Assembly (NCBI GenBank): GCA_017440935.1
Contig: JAFSAO010000017.1
Location: forward strand, 1 to 51,138
Length of the DNA: 51,138 nucleotides
From: Opitutales bacterium
Lineage (GTDB): Bacteria > Verrucomicrobiota > Verrucomicrobiia > Opitutales > UBA953
Direction: 5' to 3'
How positions within the stretch are numbered: the stretch's first letter is position 1; each line of letters begins with the position of its first letter. Below the pieces are notes generated by a model. It was not told the origin of the DNA. It saw only the letters and a program-made list of their open reading frames with translations, and ran no database searches. Below are positions 24,413 through 33,081 of this stretch, one piece after another. Position numbers and translations under genes: made by a program.

Positions 24413-25696
24413 TTACGTATTTCCGATGATTTTCCGCACCATTGTGAGCGGCGCGGGAACGCGGTTTTCGGGGAAAAGTTTGCGCGGGAACATCGCGGTT
24501 TGTCCGGCGCGTCCGGCGGAAATCGCGGTTGCGGGTTTTCCGTTGAAGCCGTCGAGCATTTCCGTGACGGAGATTTTCAGCGGCTCTAAAACACCGGGAA
24601 GCAGAAATTCGATTTCGTCGCCGAGCGAAATTTTGTTGCGGATTTCCGTGTGGATAAAATCTTCCGCCGGCGTCCCCGTCGCTTGCGGGAACGGGGAATT
24701 TTCGACGACCATGCCGACGTTTTGCGCGTTGCCGACGCTGACGGTGCTTTCGTAATTTTGCGCCTCCGCGCCGGGAACTCCGTCGAAAAATCCGCGCGTG
24801 TAGGTGCGGTTTTGCAACATCGCGAGCTCGCGCATATACGGTGCGGCGCTCCACGCGTCGGGATTTTCGAACCACGCGTCGATGGCGGCGCGATACACAC
24901 GGGCGGTTTGGGCGACGTAATAATCACTTTTGTTGCGACCTTCGATTTTGAGCGAGGCGATACCCGCGCCGAGAATTTTCGGCAATTCCGGCAAAAGGCA
25001 CAAGTCGCGCGAATTCATGAAATAGGTGCCGCGTGCGTCTTCTTCCACGGAAATCAGTTCGCCGGGGCGTTTTTCCTCTTCGAGAAAAACTTTGTAGTTC
25101 CAGCGGCAGGACTGTGCGCATTTCCCTTGGTTTGCGCTGCGCCCGGTCATAAACGCGGAAAGCAGACAACGCCCGGAATAGCTCATGCACATTGCGCCGT
25201 GGACGAACATTTCGAGTTTCATCGCGGGAACGCGGCGGCGGATTTCGCAAATTTCTTCAAACGTCGTTTCACGGGAAAGCACGCAAAGCTCCGCACCGAG
25301 TTTTTGCCAAAATTCCACCGTCGCCCACGACGAAACATTCGCCTGCGTTGAAACGTGGAGCGGAATTTCCGGCGCGTGTTCCCGCAGGAAAACGAAAATC
25401 GCGGGATCGGAAACGATGACGCCGTCGGGCGCAATTTCGCGCAAACGTGCGGCGATTTCGGGAAGTTTTTCAATGTCCGCGTTTTTGGAAAAAAGATTCA
25501 GCGCAACGTAGATTTTTTTTCCGGCGGCGTGCATTAGGCGCGTCCCTTCCGCGAGTTCTTCCTGCGAAAGCCCGACCGTCGCGCGCAGCGACAGCGACGG
25601 CATTCCGACGTAAACGGCGTCTGCACCGTATGCGAGCGCGATTTTGAGCCGTTGGAACGTTCCCGCAGGCAAAAGCAGTTCCGGTTTTTGAAGCAT
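24413..25696 (-). CDS. U32-family peptidase (TrhP/YegQ-like)
   Basis: A 427-residue protein of the U32 family. The N-terminal TIM-barrel signature is PELLLPAGTFQRLKIALAYG then ADAVYVG; the U32 core is EMFVHGAMCMSYSGRCLLSA with clustered cysteines (MCMSYSGRC, KCAQSCRW). Family members act in prephenate-dependent tRNA wobble-uridine hydroxylation (TrhP) or peptide cleavage, and need an Fe-S cluster bound by these cysteines. Length and C-terminal beta domain fit TrhP/YegQ better than UbiU/UbiV. The exact reaction is inferred. Confidence 0.88.
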   Translation of the reverse strand: MLQKPELLLPAGTFQRLKIALAYGADAVYVGMPSLSLRATVGLSQEELAEGTRLMHAAGKKIYVALNLFSKNADIEKLPEIAARLREIAPDGVIVSDPAIFVFLREHAPEIPLHVSTQANVSSWATVEFWQKLGAELCVLSRETTFEEICEIRRRVPAMKLEMFVHGAMCMSYSGRCLLSAFMTGRSANQGKCAQSCRWNYKVFLEEEKRPGELISVEEDARGTYFMNSRDLCLLPELPKILGAGIASLKIEGRNKSDYYVAQTARVYRAAIDAWFENPDAWSAAPYMRELAMLQNRTYTRGFFDGVPGAEAQNYESTVSVGNAQNVGMVVENSPFPQATGTPAEDFIHTEIRNKISLGDEIEFLLPGVLEPLKISVTEMLDGFNGKPATAISAGRAGQTAMFPRKLFPENRVPAPLTMVRKIIGNT

Positions 25697-25778
25697 GGCG
25701 CGAGTCTAACGCATTCCGGCGTAAGGAGAAAACGGAATTTTCCGGCATTTCTTCGCAGAAGATTAAAATAAATATTTT

Positions 25779-25833
25779 TTGGAATAATTACAAAAAGTTG
25801 TTGCGCGGGATTTGGTTTTTGGAATAATTCCAA
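25779..25833 (+). promoter_or_regulatory. Candidate operator: two copies of TTGGAATAATT(C/A)CAA
   Basis: TTGGAATAATTCCAA at 25819-25833 is a perfect palindrome around one central base. A second copy with one mismatch (TTGGAATAATTACAA) lies 40 bp upstream (25779-25793). Both are directly upstream of the thioesterase ATG, the proximal one only 6 bp away. Forty bases is nearly four helical turns, so bound dimers would face the same side. No regulator gene is adjacent. Confidence 0.5.
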
Positions 25834-25839
25834 ATTCAA

Positions 25840-26289
25840 ATGAAAAACTCGACAATCTATCCGAAAAATGCCTTGCCCGAAGGAATCGTTCCCGCGTTGC
25901 GCGTGGAGCCGATGCCGAAAGACACGAACCAGAACGGAGATGTTTTCGGCGGCTGGGTAATGAGCCATGTGGACTTAGCCGGCGCGAGCACGGCAATGCG
26001 TTATGCGCAGAGCCGATACATCGTTACGCGGGCGGTGAGCGGGTTGACTTTTGAAGCTCCCGTGATGGTCGGCGACGTCGTTTCGTTTTATGCGGACATC
26101 GTGAAAGTCGGTCGCACGTCGCTGACCGTGAAAGTGACGGTTTACGCGGAGCGACTCACGAAGATGTGTAACAGCATCGCGAAAATTACCGAAGCGGAAC
26201 TCATTTTTGTTGCGCTTGATTCCGAGAAAAAACCGATTCCGCTGGACGAGGCGCGTGCGCAATTTGCGGAAGTTTGCTCGATTCGGTAA
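25840..26289 (+). CDS. Acyl-CoA thioesterase, YciA-like hotdog fold
   Basis: A 149-residue hotdog-fold protein. The family motif NGDVFGGWVMSHVDLAGAST corresponds to the active-site GDxFGGW-MxxxDxxG of YciA-type acyl-CoA thioesterases, followed by VTRAVSGLTFEAPVMVGDVV. It should hydrolyse acyl-CoA esters and act as a hexamer. A terminator built of the abundant motif lies 68 bp downstream, so it forms its own transcript. Confidence 0.9.
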   Translation: MKNSTIYPKNALPEGIVPALRVEPMPKDTNQNGDVFGGWVMSHVDLAGASTAMRYAQSRYIVTRAVSGLTFEAPVMVGDVVSFYADIVKVGRTSLTVKVTVYAERLTKMCNSIAKITEAELIFVALDSEKKPIPLDEARAQFAEVCSIR

Positions 26290-26356
26290 TCGGAGGGTAG
26301 GAATCGACACGAAATTTTTCTCCTTAAAAACGGAGTATTCATAGTAGAGGAACCGG

Positions 26357-26393
26357 CGTTCCCGCAGAGAGATTTGCGGGAACGTTTTTTTTT
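26357..26393 (+). terminator. Rho-independent terminator built from the GCGGGAACG motif
   Basis: CGTTCCCGCA (26357-26366) and TGCGGGAACG (26375-26384) form a 10-bp stem with an 8-nt loop, followed by nine T. It ends the thioesterase transcript. Confidence 0.92.
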
Positions 26394-26482
26394 CGGGTCG
26401 GAATAAAAGCGTTGACGGAAGAAATTGGCGAACGCAGACTTCGCGGAAATTTTGTCTCACTCGAAAATTCTGCTTCCCTAAG

Positions 26483-27862
26483 ATGTCGACGCCCGTGTCC
26501 GAAGAGAATCCGTCGTCGTTGCCGCCGCCGTCGCCGGAAATCCCGAGTTCTAACGTTTCGCCTGCGCCCGGTTCTGCGCCGCAAGTCGTTGTTGTGCCGA
26601 CGGTGGTGGTTCCGGTCGTCATTCCCGTTCCCGTGGCGGTGCCGGTTGCCGTTTCCGCGAAGCGCGGTGTGCCGGAAGCTGAGGCGGGTGAGGCGGACGG
26701 TGGCGATTCCGAAAGAGGCGGGCGCGGGAACGCGGCGAGCGTTGCGGATTTGGTGCAGCCGAATCTCCGTCCGCCCGGCGTGGTTGCAAAATTTTGGAAA
26801 AATTTCGGCGGGACGGGTTTTGTCGTTTCGGCGCTTTTTCACTTTGCGCTGATTGTTTTTGCTTTGTTTTACGTTTTTTCCGCGTTGGAAAATCCGAAGC
26901 CGGACCCGGCGGTTTTTGTTTCCGGAAGCGGAGGACGCAGTGCCGCTCGCGGAGAAAGTTTTTCCCGGAAGGCGTTTCGAAAAATGCCGGAAACGCAGTC
27001 TCCGAAAATTTTCGCCAAAAATCAAAAGGCGGAGGTGGTTTTGCCGGCGTTGCCGAAAATGCCCGCGATGAAAATGTCGGACTTTTCCAAAAAAATCGGC
27101 GGAGCGGGCGGGAACGCCGAAAGCGGGAATGATGCGACGGGGATGCGAGGCTTCGGAGGCGGAATCGGATTGGGAACGGGAGTCGGAATCGGCGACGGAA
27201 AAAATCATCTCGGAAAATTTAAAACGCTGCTCGGCGCGAAAATTAAGGCGCAGAAAATTGCGGTTTACTTGGATTGCTCCGGTTCGATGAAAAGTTTCTT
27301 GCCTGCCGTAAAAGCCGAAATTTACGAAAAATTTCCCGACGCGGATATCTTCGCGTTTTCGGGCGCTCAGACGGAAATTCACGACGGAGAAGTGGTCGGC
27401 GGACGCGCTATGCGCGCAAAAACGCTCGCGGCACTCAAACGCAAACGCGCGGAGGACGAGACGGAAACCGCAAAACTTTCCGGGCAGGGACGCGTGATTT
27501 ACGGAAAGTTTGCCGCGCATTTTGCCGCGGGAACGGTCGGTGCGTGGATTGACGTAATGTCGCGGGAACGCTACGACGCGCTCGTTGTCTTTTCGGATTT
27601 TCGCGACGGGATTCGCCAGCGGCGCGACGGGAAAACGGTATACGCGGATTCGTCCTACGCTCCGGCGGAAGACGAACGCACGGCGCGGGAACGCGCGTGG
27701 GAAAAAGATTGGCTCGGCGCATTTTCCCGAAAAAATACGCCGAAGCTCTATCTGTTTTCCGTGCGGACTCAGCCGCAGGATTTTTTCAAACAATGCGTCG
27801 ACTCCTCCGGCGGTGAAATCACGATTCTGAATTTGAAACGAAAAAGCAAAAAACGGGATTAG
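26483..27862 (+). CDS. Membrane-anchored VWA-like domain protein
   Basis: A 459-residue protein of unknown role. Residues 1-100 are Pro/Val-rich and low in complexity (VVVPVVIPVPVAVPVAVS). One helix (about 112-134) crosses the membrane. A Gly-rich linker (GGGIGLGTGVGIGDG, 226-239) precedes a VWA-like domain with the metal-site motif YLDCSGSM (DCSGS at 264-268) and later VVFSDFRDG. The layout resembles TonB/VWA hybrid proteins in Verrucomicrobiota that often accompany MotA/ExbB-like genes; none is next to it here. No ribosome-binding site is obvious before the ATG. Confidence 0.7.
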   Translation: MSTPVSEENPSSLPPPSPEIPSSNVSPAPGSAPQVVVVPTVVVPVVIPVPVAVPVAVSAKRGVPEAEAGEADGGDSERGGRGNAASVADLVQPNLRPPGVVAKFWKNFGGTGFVVSALFHFALIVFALFYVFSALENPKPDPAVFVSGSGGRSAARGESFSRKAFRKMPETQSPKIFAKNQKAEVVLPALPKMPAMKMSDFSKKIGGAGGNAESGNDATGMRGFGGGIGLGTGVGIGDGKNHLGKFKTLLGAKIKAQKIAVYLDCSGSMKSFLPAVKAEIYEKFPDADIFAFSGAQTEIHDGEVVGGRAMRAKTLAALKRKRAEDETETAKLSGQGRVIYGKFAAHFAAGTVGAWIDVMSRERYDALVVFSDFRDGIRQRRDGKTVYADSSYAPAEDERTARERAWEKDWLGAFSRKNTPKLYLFSVRTQPQDFFKQCVDSSGGEITILNLKRKSKKRD

Positions 27863-27894
27863 TTTTTGCGTTTTGTTGCGTTAGGAACGACAAA

Positions 27895-27979
27895 TTTCTC
27901 TCACAGAGACGCGGAGACACAGAGTTTTTCTTTTTTTACTTTCATAAAAACTCCGTGTCGTTGTGTCTCTGTGAGAAAA
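27895..27979. repeat. Inverted pair of the CTCACAGAG-type repeat (long hairpin)
   Basis: The left arm (TTCTCTCACAGAGACGCGGA then GACACAGAGTTTTT) and the right arm (AAAAACTCCGTGTCGTTGTG then TCTCTGTGAGAA) are inverted copies of one repeat around a 16-nt A/T spacer. The structure follows the VWA gene and could terminate transcription. Single copies occur at about 16,044, 31,637 and 51,015. Confidence 0.72.
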
Positions 27980-28093
27980 ACTTTCAATTTTCCGCTTTCT
28001 TCTTTCAACTTCGCACATTCCCGCGGTTTCTTCCTTGCGGGAACGCGGGAAAAGGATAGTCTTTTTTCAACGCAATTTTTTTAGATTTTTCCA

Positions 28094-29776
28094 ATGTCCG
28101 AAGACACAACGAATCTCGTAACCATCAATATTGACGGCAAGGATTATCAGGTCGCCGCCAAGCAAAATCTTATTGATGCCGCTCATTCGCTCGGAATCGA
28201 AATTCCGCACTACTGCTATCACCCGAAGTTGCCGATGGCGGGAAGTTGCCGTATGTGCCTCGTCGAAATCGGCATGCCGATGCGCGACCGCGCGACGGGC
28301 GAACCCGTGATGGACGAAGCGACGGGGAAACAAAAAATCGGTTGGATGCCGAAGCCGGCAATCGCCTGCGGAACGAATGTTTCTCCGGGCTTGCATGTGA
28401 AACTGAACTCGAAAATGACGGTTTCCAGCCGCGAGGGCGTGACGGAATTTTTGCTCGCGAATCACCCGCTCGATTGCCCGATTTGTGACCAGGCGGGCGA
28501 GTGCACGCTGCAGGAATTTTCCTCCCAATACGGGAAGGGCGCGTCGCGTTACCGCGATGCGAAAAACGTGAAGCCGAAGCACAAAAGCCTCGGACCGCAG
28601 GTCATGTATGACGGTGAGCGTTGCATTCGTTGCACGCGTTGCGTGCGCTTCTGCCGCGATATTATGGGGCGCCCGGTGCTCGGCGTGACGCAGCGCGGGT
28701 CGCACTCGGAAATCGACTGCTATCCGGGAATGCAGCTTGACGGGAACTACACGCTCAACGTTGTGGACGTTTGCCCCGTCGGCGCCATGACGAGCAAGGA
28801 TTTCCGTTTTAAAATGCGCGTTTGGTTCCTGAAAAAATCCAAGAGCATTTGCACCGAATCCAGCGTCGGCGTGAACACGACGGTTTGGTCCCGCGAAGGA
28901 AAAATTTATCGTATTACGCCGCGCGAAAACGATGCGGTGAACGTGGTTTGGATGAGCGACTCCGGGCGTATGCTTTACAAAACCGTAACGGCGGAAACGC
29001 GTCTTACGGGCTTCCGTCGCGGCGAAAGTGAAGTTACGTTTGACGAAGCGGTCGACGCGGCGCTTGCGCTGATGAAGAACGGCGTTCCCGCGTTTGTCGC
29101 CTCCGGAAAAATGTCCGTCGAAGAACAGTTTGCGTTGAAGACGCTCGCGAGCGCTGTCGGCGGGAACGTTTATCTGGCGAAAACGTTGGGCGAAAACGAT
29201 AAGATGCTCATTTCCGAAGACCGTTCGCCGAATCGTCGCGGCGCGCTCGTCACGGGCTTGGTGAAGGATTTTGATTCCGCCGAAGTTTCGGCTCTTGCGG
29301 CAAAAATCGATGCGGACGAAGTCAAAACCGTTTTTGTTTGCGGAGAAAACTTGAAGGACCTCGGCTTGACCGACGAGCAACTCAAAAAAGTCGAAATCGT
29401 TTACCTCGGCACGCAGGCAAACGCAACGAGCGAAGAAGCCTCCGTCGTGCTTCCGGGACGCACCGTTTTTGAAAAGGCGGGAACGTTCGTCAATCAGGAA
29501 TTCCGCCTGCAGAAGTTTGAAGTTGCCGTTCCCGGCGCGAAAGGCACGGAAAACGATTTGATTATTCTTTCGACGCTTGCCGCGCGCGCGTCCTCCGGCG
29601 TGGTGCTCGACAATTCCCTCGCTTCCGTTTGGGAAAAGCTCCGTGCGGCTTGCTCGGTGCTTGCCGGCATCGATTCCGCGAAAATTCCCGATACGGGAAC
29701 GCTCTTGGACGCGTCGCCGTGGGCAAACATCGCGTTCCCGGAAACCGGTTCGCTTAAGTGGGCTCCGAAGAAATAA
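28094..29776 (+). CDS. nuoG: NADH-quinone oxidoreductase subunit G (short form)
   Basis: A 560-residue complex I subunit that carries electrons from NADH to quinone. The [2Fe-2S] ligands are C41, C52, C55 and C92; the His-Cys3 cluster is HPLDCPICDQAGEC (H124, C128, C131, C137); a further [4Fe-4S] site is CIRCTRC (C177, C180, C183) with CPVGA. At the start of the molybdopterin-like domain the usual CxxCxxGC is replaced by CTESSVGVN, so the N7 cluster is absent. The domain is degenerate and the protein shorter than the typical 700-900. nuoH and nuoI follow in the same direction; the other subunits are not nearby. Confidence 0.92.
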   Translation: MSEDTTNLVTINIDGKDYQVAAKQNLIDAAHSLGIEIPHYCYHPKLPMAGSCRMCLVEIGMPMRDRATGEPVMDEATGKQKIGWMPKPAIACGTNVSPGLHVKLNSKMTVSSREGVTEFLLANHPLDCPICDQAGECTLQEFSSQYGKGASRYRDAKNVKPKHKSLGPQVMYDGERCIRCTRCVRFCRDIMGRPVLGVTQRGSHSEIDCYPGMQLDGNYTLNVVDVCPVGAMTSKDFRFKMRVWFLKKSKSICTESSVGVNTTVWSREGKIYRITPRENDAVNVVWMSDSGRMLYKTVTAETRLTGFRRGESEVTFDEAVDAALALMKNGVPAFVASGKMSVEEQFALKTLASAVGGNVYLAKTLGENDKMLISEDRSPNRRGALVTGLVKDFDSAEVSALAAKIDADEVKTVFVCGENLKDLGLTDEQLKKVEIVYLGTQANATSEEASVVLPGRTVFEKAGTFVNQEFRLQKFEVAVPGAKGTENDLIILSTLAARASSGVVLDNSLASVWEKLRAACSVLAGIDSAKIPDTGTLLDASPWANIAFPETGSLKWAPKK

Positions 29777-29819
29777 ATTTTTTTCTCAACTTTAATTCCG
29801 AATCTTTTTTGAAATTCTC

Positions 29820-30992
29820 ATGGATGCGTTTGCACAAGGACTTCTTGAAATTCTCAAAGACTGGGGCGTGAACGAAGCGTGGCTTCCGGATACGGAAACG
29901 ACAGGGCTGATTCTGAAAGCGATTTTTGCCGTCGTTGTCGTTCTTCTCATCATGGGTTGCTGCCTTTACACGGTTTTGCTTGAACGCAAAACTGCCGCGT
30001 GGGCGCAAGGACGCGTCGGTCCGAGCATTACGACGATGCCGCTCATCGCCGCGATTCCGATCGTCGGAAAGGTTTTGACGTATTGCGGTTTCATTCAGCC
30101 TCTGGCTGACGGCGGGAAACTTTTCATGCGTCAGGAACCGCTTCCCGAGCACGTGAACAAGTTTTATTATTGCTTGGCTCCGTGCCTTGCGCTCGCTCCG
30201 GCGATTATCACGATGGTGATGATTCCGTTTACGAGCTACATCAATCCGGAAACGGGAGAAGAAACGGCGCTGATGCTCTGCAATATGAATCCGGGCTTCG
30301 TGTTTATGTTCGCGATTAGCTCGCTCGGCGTTTACGGCGTTGTTCTCGGCGGTTGGGCATCGAACTCGAAATATCCGTTCCTCGGCTCGATTCGCGGGAG
30401 CGCGCAGATGATTTCCTATGAACTTTCGCTCGTGCTGGCGATTCTTCCCGTCGTGCTGATTACCGCGGGAACGTCGGACAATCCGCTTTCACTTTTCTCG
30501 ATCGTGCAGGGGCAGGGCGGTTTTTGGAATATCATTCTCGCGCCGCTTTCGGCAGTGATTTACTTCGTCGCACTCCTTGCGGAAATGAATCGTCAGCCGT
30601 TCGATATGCCGGAATCGGAAACGGATACGGTCGGCGGCTTCCACACGGAATACGGCACGTTTAAGTTCGGTCTGTTCTTCACGGGCGAGTATCTGCACAT
30701 GATTCTCGGCTCGATTTTGTTCGTGATGTTCTTCCTCGGCGGCTGGCACGCGTTGCCGTTTATGCCGACGCTCGGGTTGGACGGCGTGCTCGGGACCTTG
30801 CTCGGGATCGTTTGCCTCGTGGTCAAAGTCATCTTCATGCTCTTTGTCATCATTTGGATTCGTTGGACGGTGCCGCGTTTCCGGTTTGACCAGGTGATGC
30901 GTATCGGCTGGAAACTTTTGCTTCCGTTTGCGATTGCAAATGCCGTGGCATACTTCGTGTTCTTCGGAATTTACGAAACGCTTTTGAAATAA
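29820..30992 (+). CDS. nuoH: NADH-quinone oxidoreductase subunit H
   Basis: A 390-residue membrane subunit of complex I with eight or more hydrophobic helices, which forms part of the quinone chamber and proton path. Family signatures are present: LLERKTAAWAQGRVGP in the first loop, QPLADGGKLFMRQE, ISYELSLVLAILPVV and LAEMNRQPFDMPESE, and WIRWTVPRFRFDQVM near the C-terminus. It lies 43 bp after nuoG and 45 bp before nuoI. Confidence 0.95.
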   Translation: MDAFAQGLLEILKDWGVNEAWLPDTETTGLILKAIFAVVVVLLIMGCCLYTVLLERKTAAWAQGRVGPSITTMPLIAAIPIVGKVLTYCGFIQPLADGGKLFMRQEPLPEHVNKFYYCLAPCLALAPAIITMVMIPFTSYINPETGEETALMLCNMNPGFVFMFAISSLGVYGVVLGGWASNSKYPFLGSIRGSAQMISYELSLVLAILPVVLITAGTSDNPLSLFSIVQGQGGFWNIILAPLSAVIYFVALLAEMNRQPFDMPESETDTVGGFHTEYGTFKFGLFFTGEYLHMILGSILFVMFFLGGWHALPFMPTLGLDGVLGTLLGIVCLVVKVIFMLFVIIWIRWTVPRFRFDQVMRIGWKLLLPFAIANAVAYFVFFGIYETLLK

Positions 30993-31037
30993 GACGATTT
31001 CCCGATTTTTAATTTCTAAACGGAGATTTTTTCAGAA

Positions 31038-31565
31038 ATGGCGACTCAAAATATTAAAGTCATTACGCGCAAACCTTTGCGCTGGTGGGAAAAACTTTAC
31101 ATTCCGCAGGTGCTTGCGGGGATGAAAATCACGCTCGGCATCATGCTTCGCAAACCGGTAACGCTGAAATATCCCTTTGAGCGTCCGGTGATTCCGAAAG
31201 GTTATCGCGGCGTGCCGACTCTCGTAAAGGATCAAAACGGACGTGAAAAATGCGTGTCCTGCCAGCTTTGCGAATTTGTTTGCCCGCCGAAAGCGATCCG
31301 CATTACACCGGGCGAAATCGATCCCGCGACCGGCAACGAACATATCGAAAAAGCTCCCGCGAAATTTGAAATCAATATGCTCCGTTGCATCTACTGCGGT
31401 ATGTGCCAGGAAGTTTGTCCGGAAGCAGCCATCGTGCTCCAAGGCGAATATTCGCTCAACGGCTATTCCCGTTCCGGCATGATTAACGATAAGAAAAAAC
31501 TTTACGAACTCGGCGGAACCATTCCCGATCCCGTCCGCAAGTGGGATAAGAAAAAGAGAGCTTAA
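31038..31565 (+). CDS. nuoI: NADH-quinone oxidoreductase subunit I
   Basis: A 175-residue ferredoxin-like subunit with two [4Fe-4S] clusters (N6a and N6b): CVSCQLCEFVCPPKAI and CIYCGMCQEVCPEAAI. The N-terminal amphipathic segment and PFERPVIPKGYRGVP are typical. It ends the nuoGHI block, and a motif-type terminator follows about 26 bp later. No nuoJKLMN genes follow, unlike most bacteria. Confidence 0.95.
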   Translation: MATQNIKVITRKPLRWWEKLYIPQVLAGMKITLGIMLRKPVTLKYPFERPVIPKGYRGVPTLVKDQNGREKCVSCQLCEFVCPPKAIRITPGEIDPATGNEHIEKAPAKFEINMLRCIYCGMCQEVCPEAAIVLQGEYSLNGYSRSGMINDKKKLYELGGTIPDPVRKWDKKKRA

Positions 31566-31590
31566 AGATTAAGGCTTAAAGCTTAAAGAA

Positions 31591-31628
31591 GTGTTCCCGT
31601 GAAGCAATTCGCGGGAACGTTTTTTTTT
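31591..31628 (+). terminator. Rho-independent terminator built from the GCGGGAAC motif
   Basis: GTTCCCG (31593-31599) and CGGGAAC (31612-31618) close a 12-nt loop, followed by nine or more T. This ends the nuoGHI transcript. Confidence 0.88.
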
Positions 31629-31636
31629 GCGAAAAT

Positions 31637-31666
31637 CTTCGTGTTGCTGTGGCTCTGTGAGAGAAT
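31637..31666 (-). repeat. CTCACAGAG-type dispersed repeat
   Basis: The complement reads TCTCTCACAGAGCCACAGCA, the same family as at 16,044, 27,895 and 51,015. It lies between the nuoI terminator and hisD. Confidence 0.6.
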
Positions 31667-31764
31667 TTTGCGTTTTCGCGAACCTTCGGAGTAGCGTGAT
31701 ATTCCATGAAAACCTTTGCGTTCCCGCGAAGAACTTCGTATGTTTTCACTCCTTTTTGAGATTT

Positions 31765-33081
31765 ATGTTGCACCTATCGACTAAAGATGCGGATTGCTTT
31801 GAAAAGCTGAAAGAATTTTCAAAACCGGTGGCGCAGTCTGCCGAAATCAGTTCCGTGGTTTCTGATGTGATTGCGGATGTCGCGCAACGCGGAGATGAGG
31901 CCGTGCTTTATTACACGGCGAAGTTTGACCACGCGAAGCTCTCTCAAAAGCAGCTGCGTGTTCCCGTATCGGCGATTGAAGCGGCTTACGCGTCGCTCCC
32001 GCAGGACAAACTTGCGGCAATGAAGGAGGCGGCGGAATCGATTCGTGCTTTTCACGCGCAGACGTTGCGCAAAAATTGGAAGAAGAAAAACCCGCAGGGT
32101 GCCGTCGTCGGTGAAATGTTTTTTCCGATTCAACGTGTCGGGCTCTACATTCCGGGCGGGCAGGTTCCGCTGAGTTCAACGGTTTTGATGACGGCAATTC
32201 CGGCGCAACTCGCCGGCGTTCCCGAGCTTGTGATTTGCACGCCGCCGCATAGCGACGGTTCGATCGCTCCGGAGATTCTTGCCGCAGCAAAACTTTGCGG
32301 CGTGACGGAAATTTACGCCGTCGGCGGAGTTCAGGCGATTGCGGCGATGGCTTACGGCACGCAAACGATTGCCCCCGTGGACAAAATCGCCGGACCGGGC
32401 AACGCGTTTGTCATCGAGGCGAAGCGCCAACTTTTCGGGAAAGTCGGCATCGATTTACTGCCGGGTCCGAGCGAAGTGATGGTGATTGCGGATTCGACGG
32501 CAAATCCGGAATGGGTTGCCGCCGACATTATTACGCAGGCGGAACACGGGAGCGGGAAGGAGAAAGTTTACCTCGTCGCGCTTGATCAGCGTATTTTGAG
32601 CGCCACGGAAGTGGCGATAAATTCTTTGCTCATGCACTATCGCAAGGGCGAACGCCTCCGCGAAATCATGAACGCCGGATTTTGCTCCGTGTTGGCGGAT
32701 TCTCTCGCGTCCGCCGTGCGTGTCGCGAATTTTATCGCGCCGGAACACCTCGAAATTCAAGCGCGCCGCAACACGACGAAGCGCCTTTCGCAGGAAATCA
32801 CGACTGCGGGAGCGATGTTGCTTGGACACTACACGCCTGCCGCGCTCGGCGATTTTATTGCGGGACCGTCTCACACGCTTCCGACTTCGCGCACGGGGCG
32901 CTTTCTCAGCGGTTTGCAGGTTTCGGATTTTATGCGTCGCACGAGCCTTGTTCAATACGACGAAGAATCGCTGCGCAAGGCCGCTCCCGTGGTTGCCGCG
33001 TTTTCCAAAATGGAGCAACTCGAAGTGCACGGGCATTCCGTTTCGATTCGTTTTGAAAAACCTTCGGAGGAAATATCGTGA
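31765..33081 (+). CDS. hisD: Histidinol dehydrogenase
   Basis: A 438-residue zinc enzyme that oxidises histidinol to histidine, last step of histidine synthesis. Family motifs are visible: RVGLYIPGGQVPLSSTVLM, GVTEIYAVGGVQAIAAMAYG, DKIAGPGNAFV, LLPGPSEVMVIAD, ITQAEHG (zinc ligands) and FIAGPSHTLPTS. Its terminal sequence includes EVHGHSVSIRF, with the last zinc-ligand region. I chose the ATG at 31765; an upstream extension is Cys-rich and lies over a repeat. The stop overlaps the GTG start of xseB. Confidence 0.95.
   Translation: MLHLSTKDADCFEKLKEFSKPVAQSAEISSVVSDVIADVAQRGDEAVLYYTAKFDHAKLSQKQLRVPVSAIEAAYASLPQDKLAAMKEAAESIRAFHAQTLRKNWKKKNPQGAVVGEMFFPIQRVGLYIPGGQVPLSSTVLMTAIPAQLAGVPELVICTPPHSDGSIAPEILAAAKLCGVTEIYAVGGVQAIAAMAYGTQTIAPVDKIAGPGNAFVIEAKRQLFGKVGIDLLPGPSEVMVIADSTANPEWVAADIITQAEHGSGKEKVYLVALDQRILSATEVAINSLLMHYRKGERLREIMNAGFCSVLADSLASAVRVANFIAPEHLEIQARRNTTKRLSQEITTAGAMLLGHYTPAALGDFIAGPSHTLPTSRTGRFLSGLQVSDFMRRTSLVQYDEESLRKAAPVVAAFSKMEQLEVHGHSVSIRFEKPSEEIS

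Noticed and set aside
31627-31764. N-terminal extension of HisD
   Set aside because: The extra 46 residues are Cys/Phe-rich, overlie a dispersed repeat and are not part of the enzyme family.
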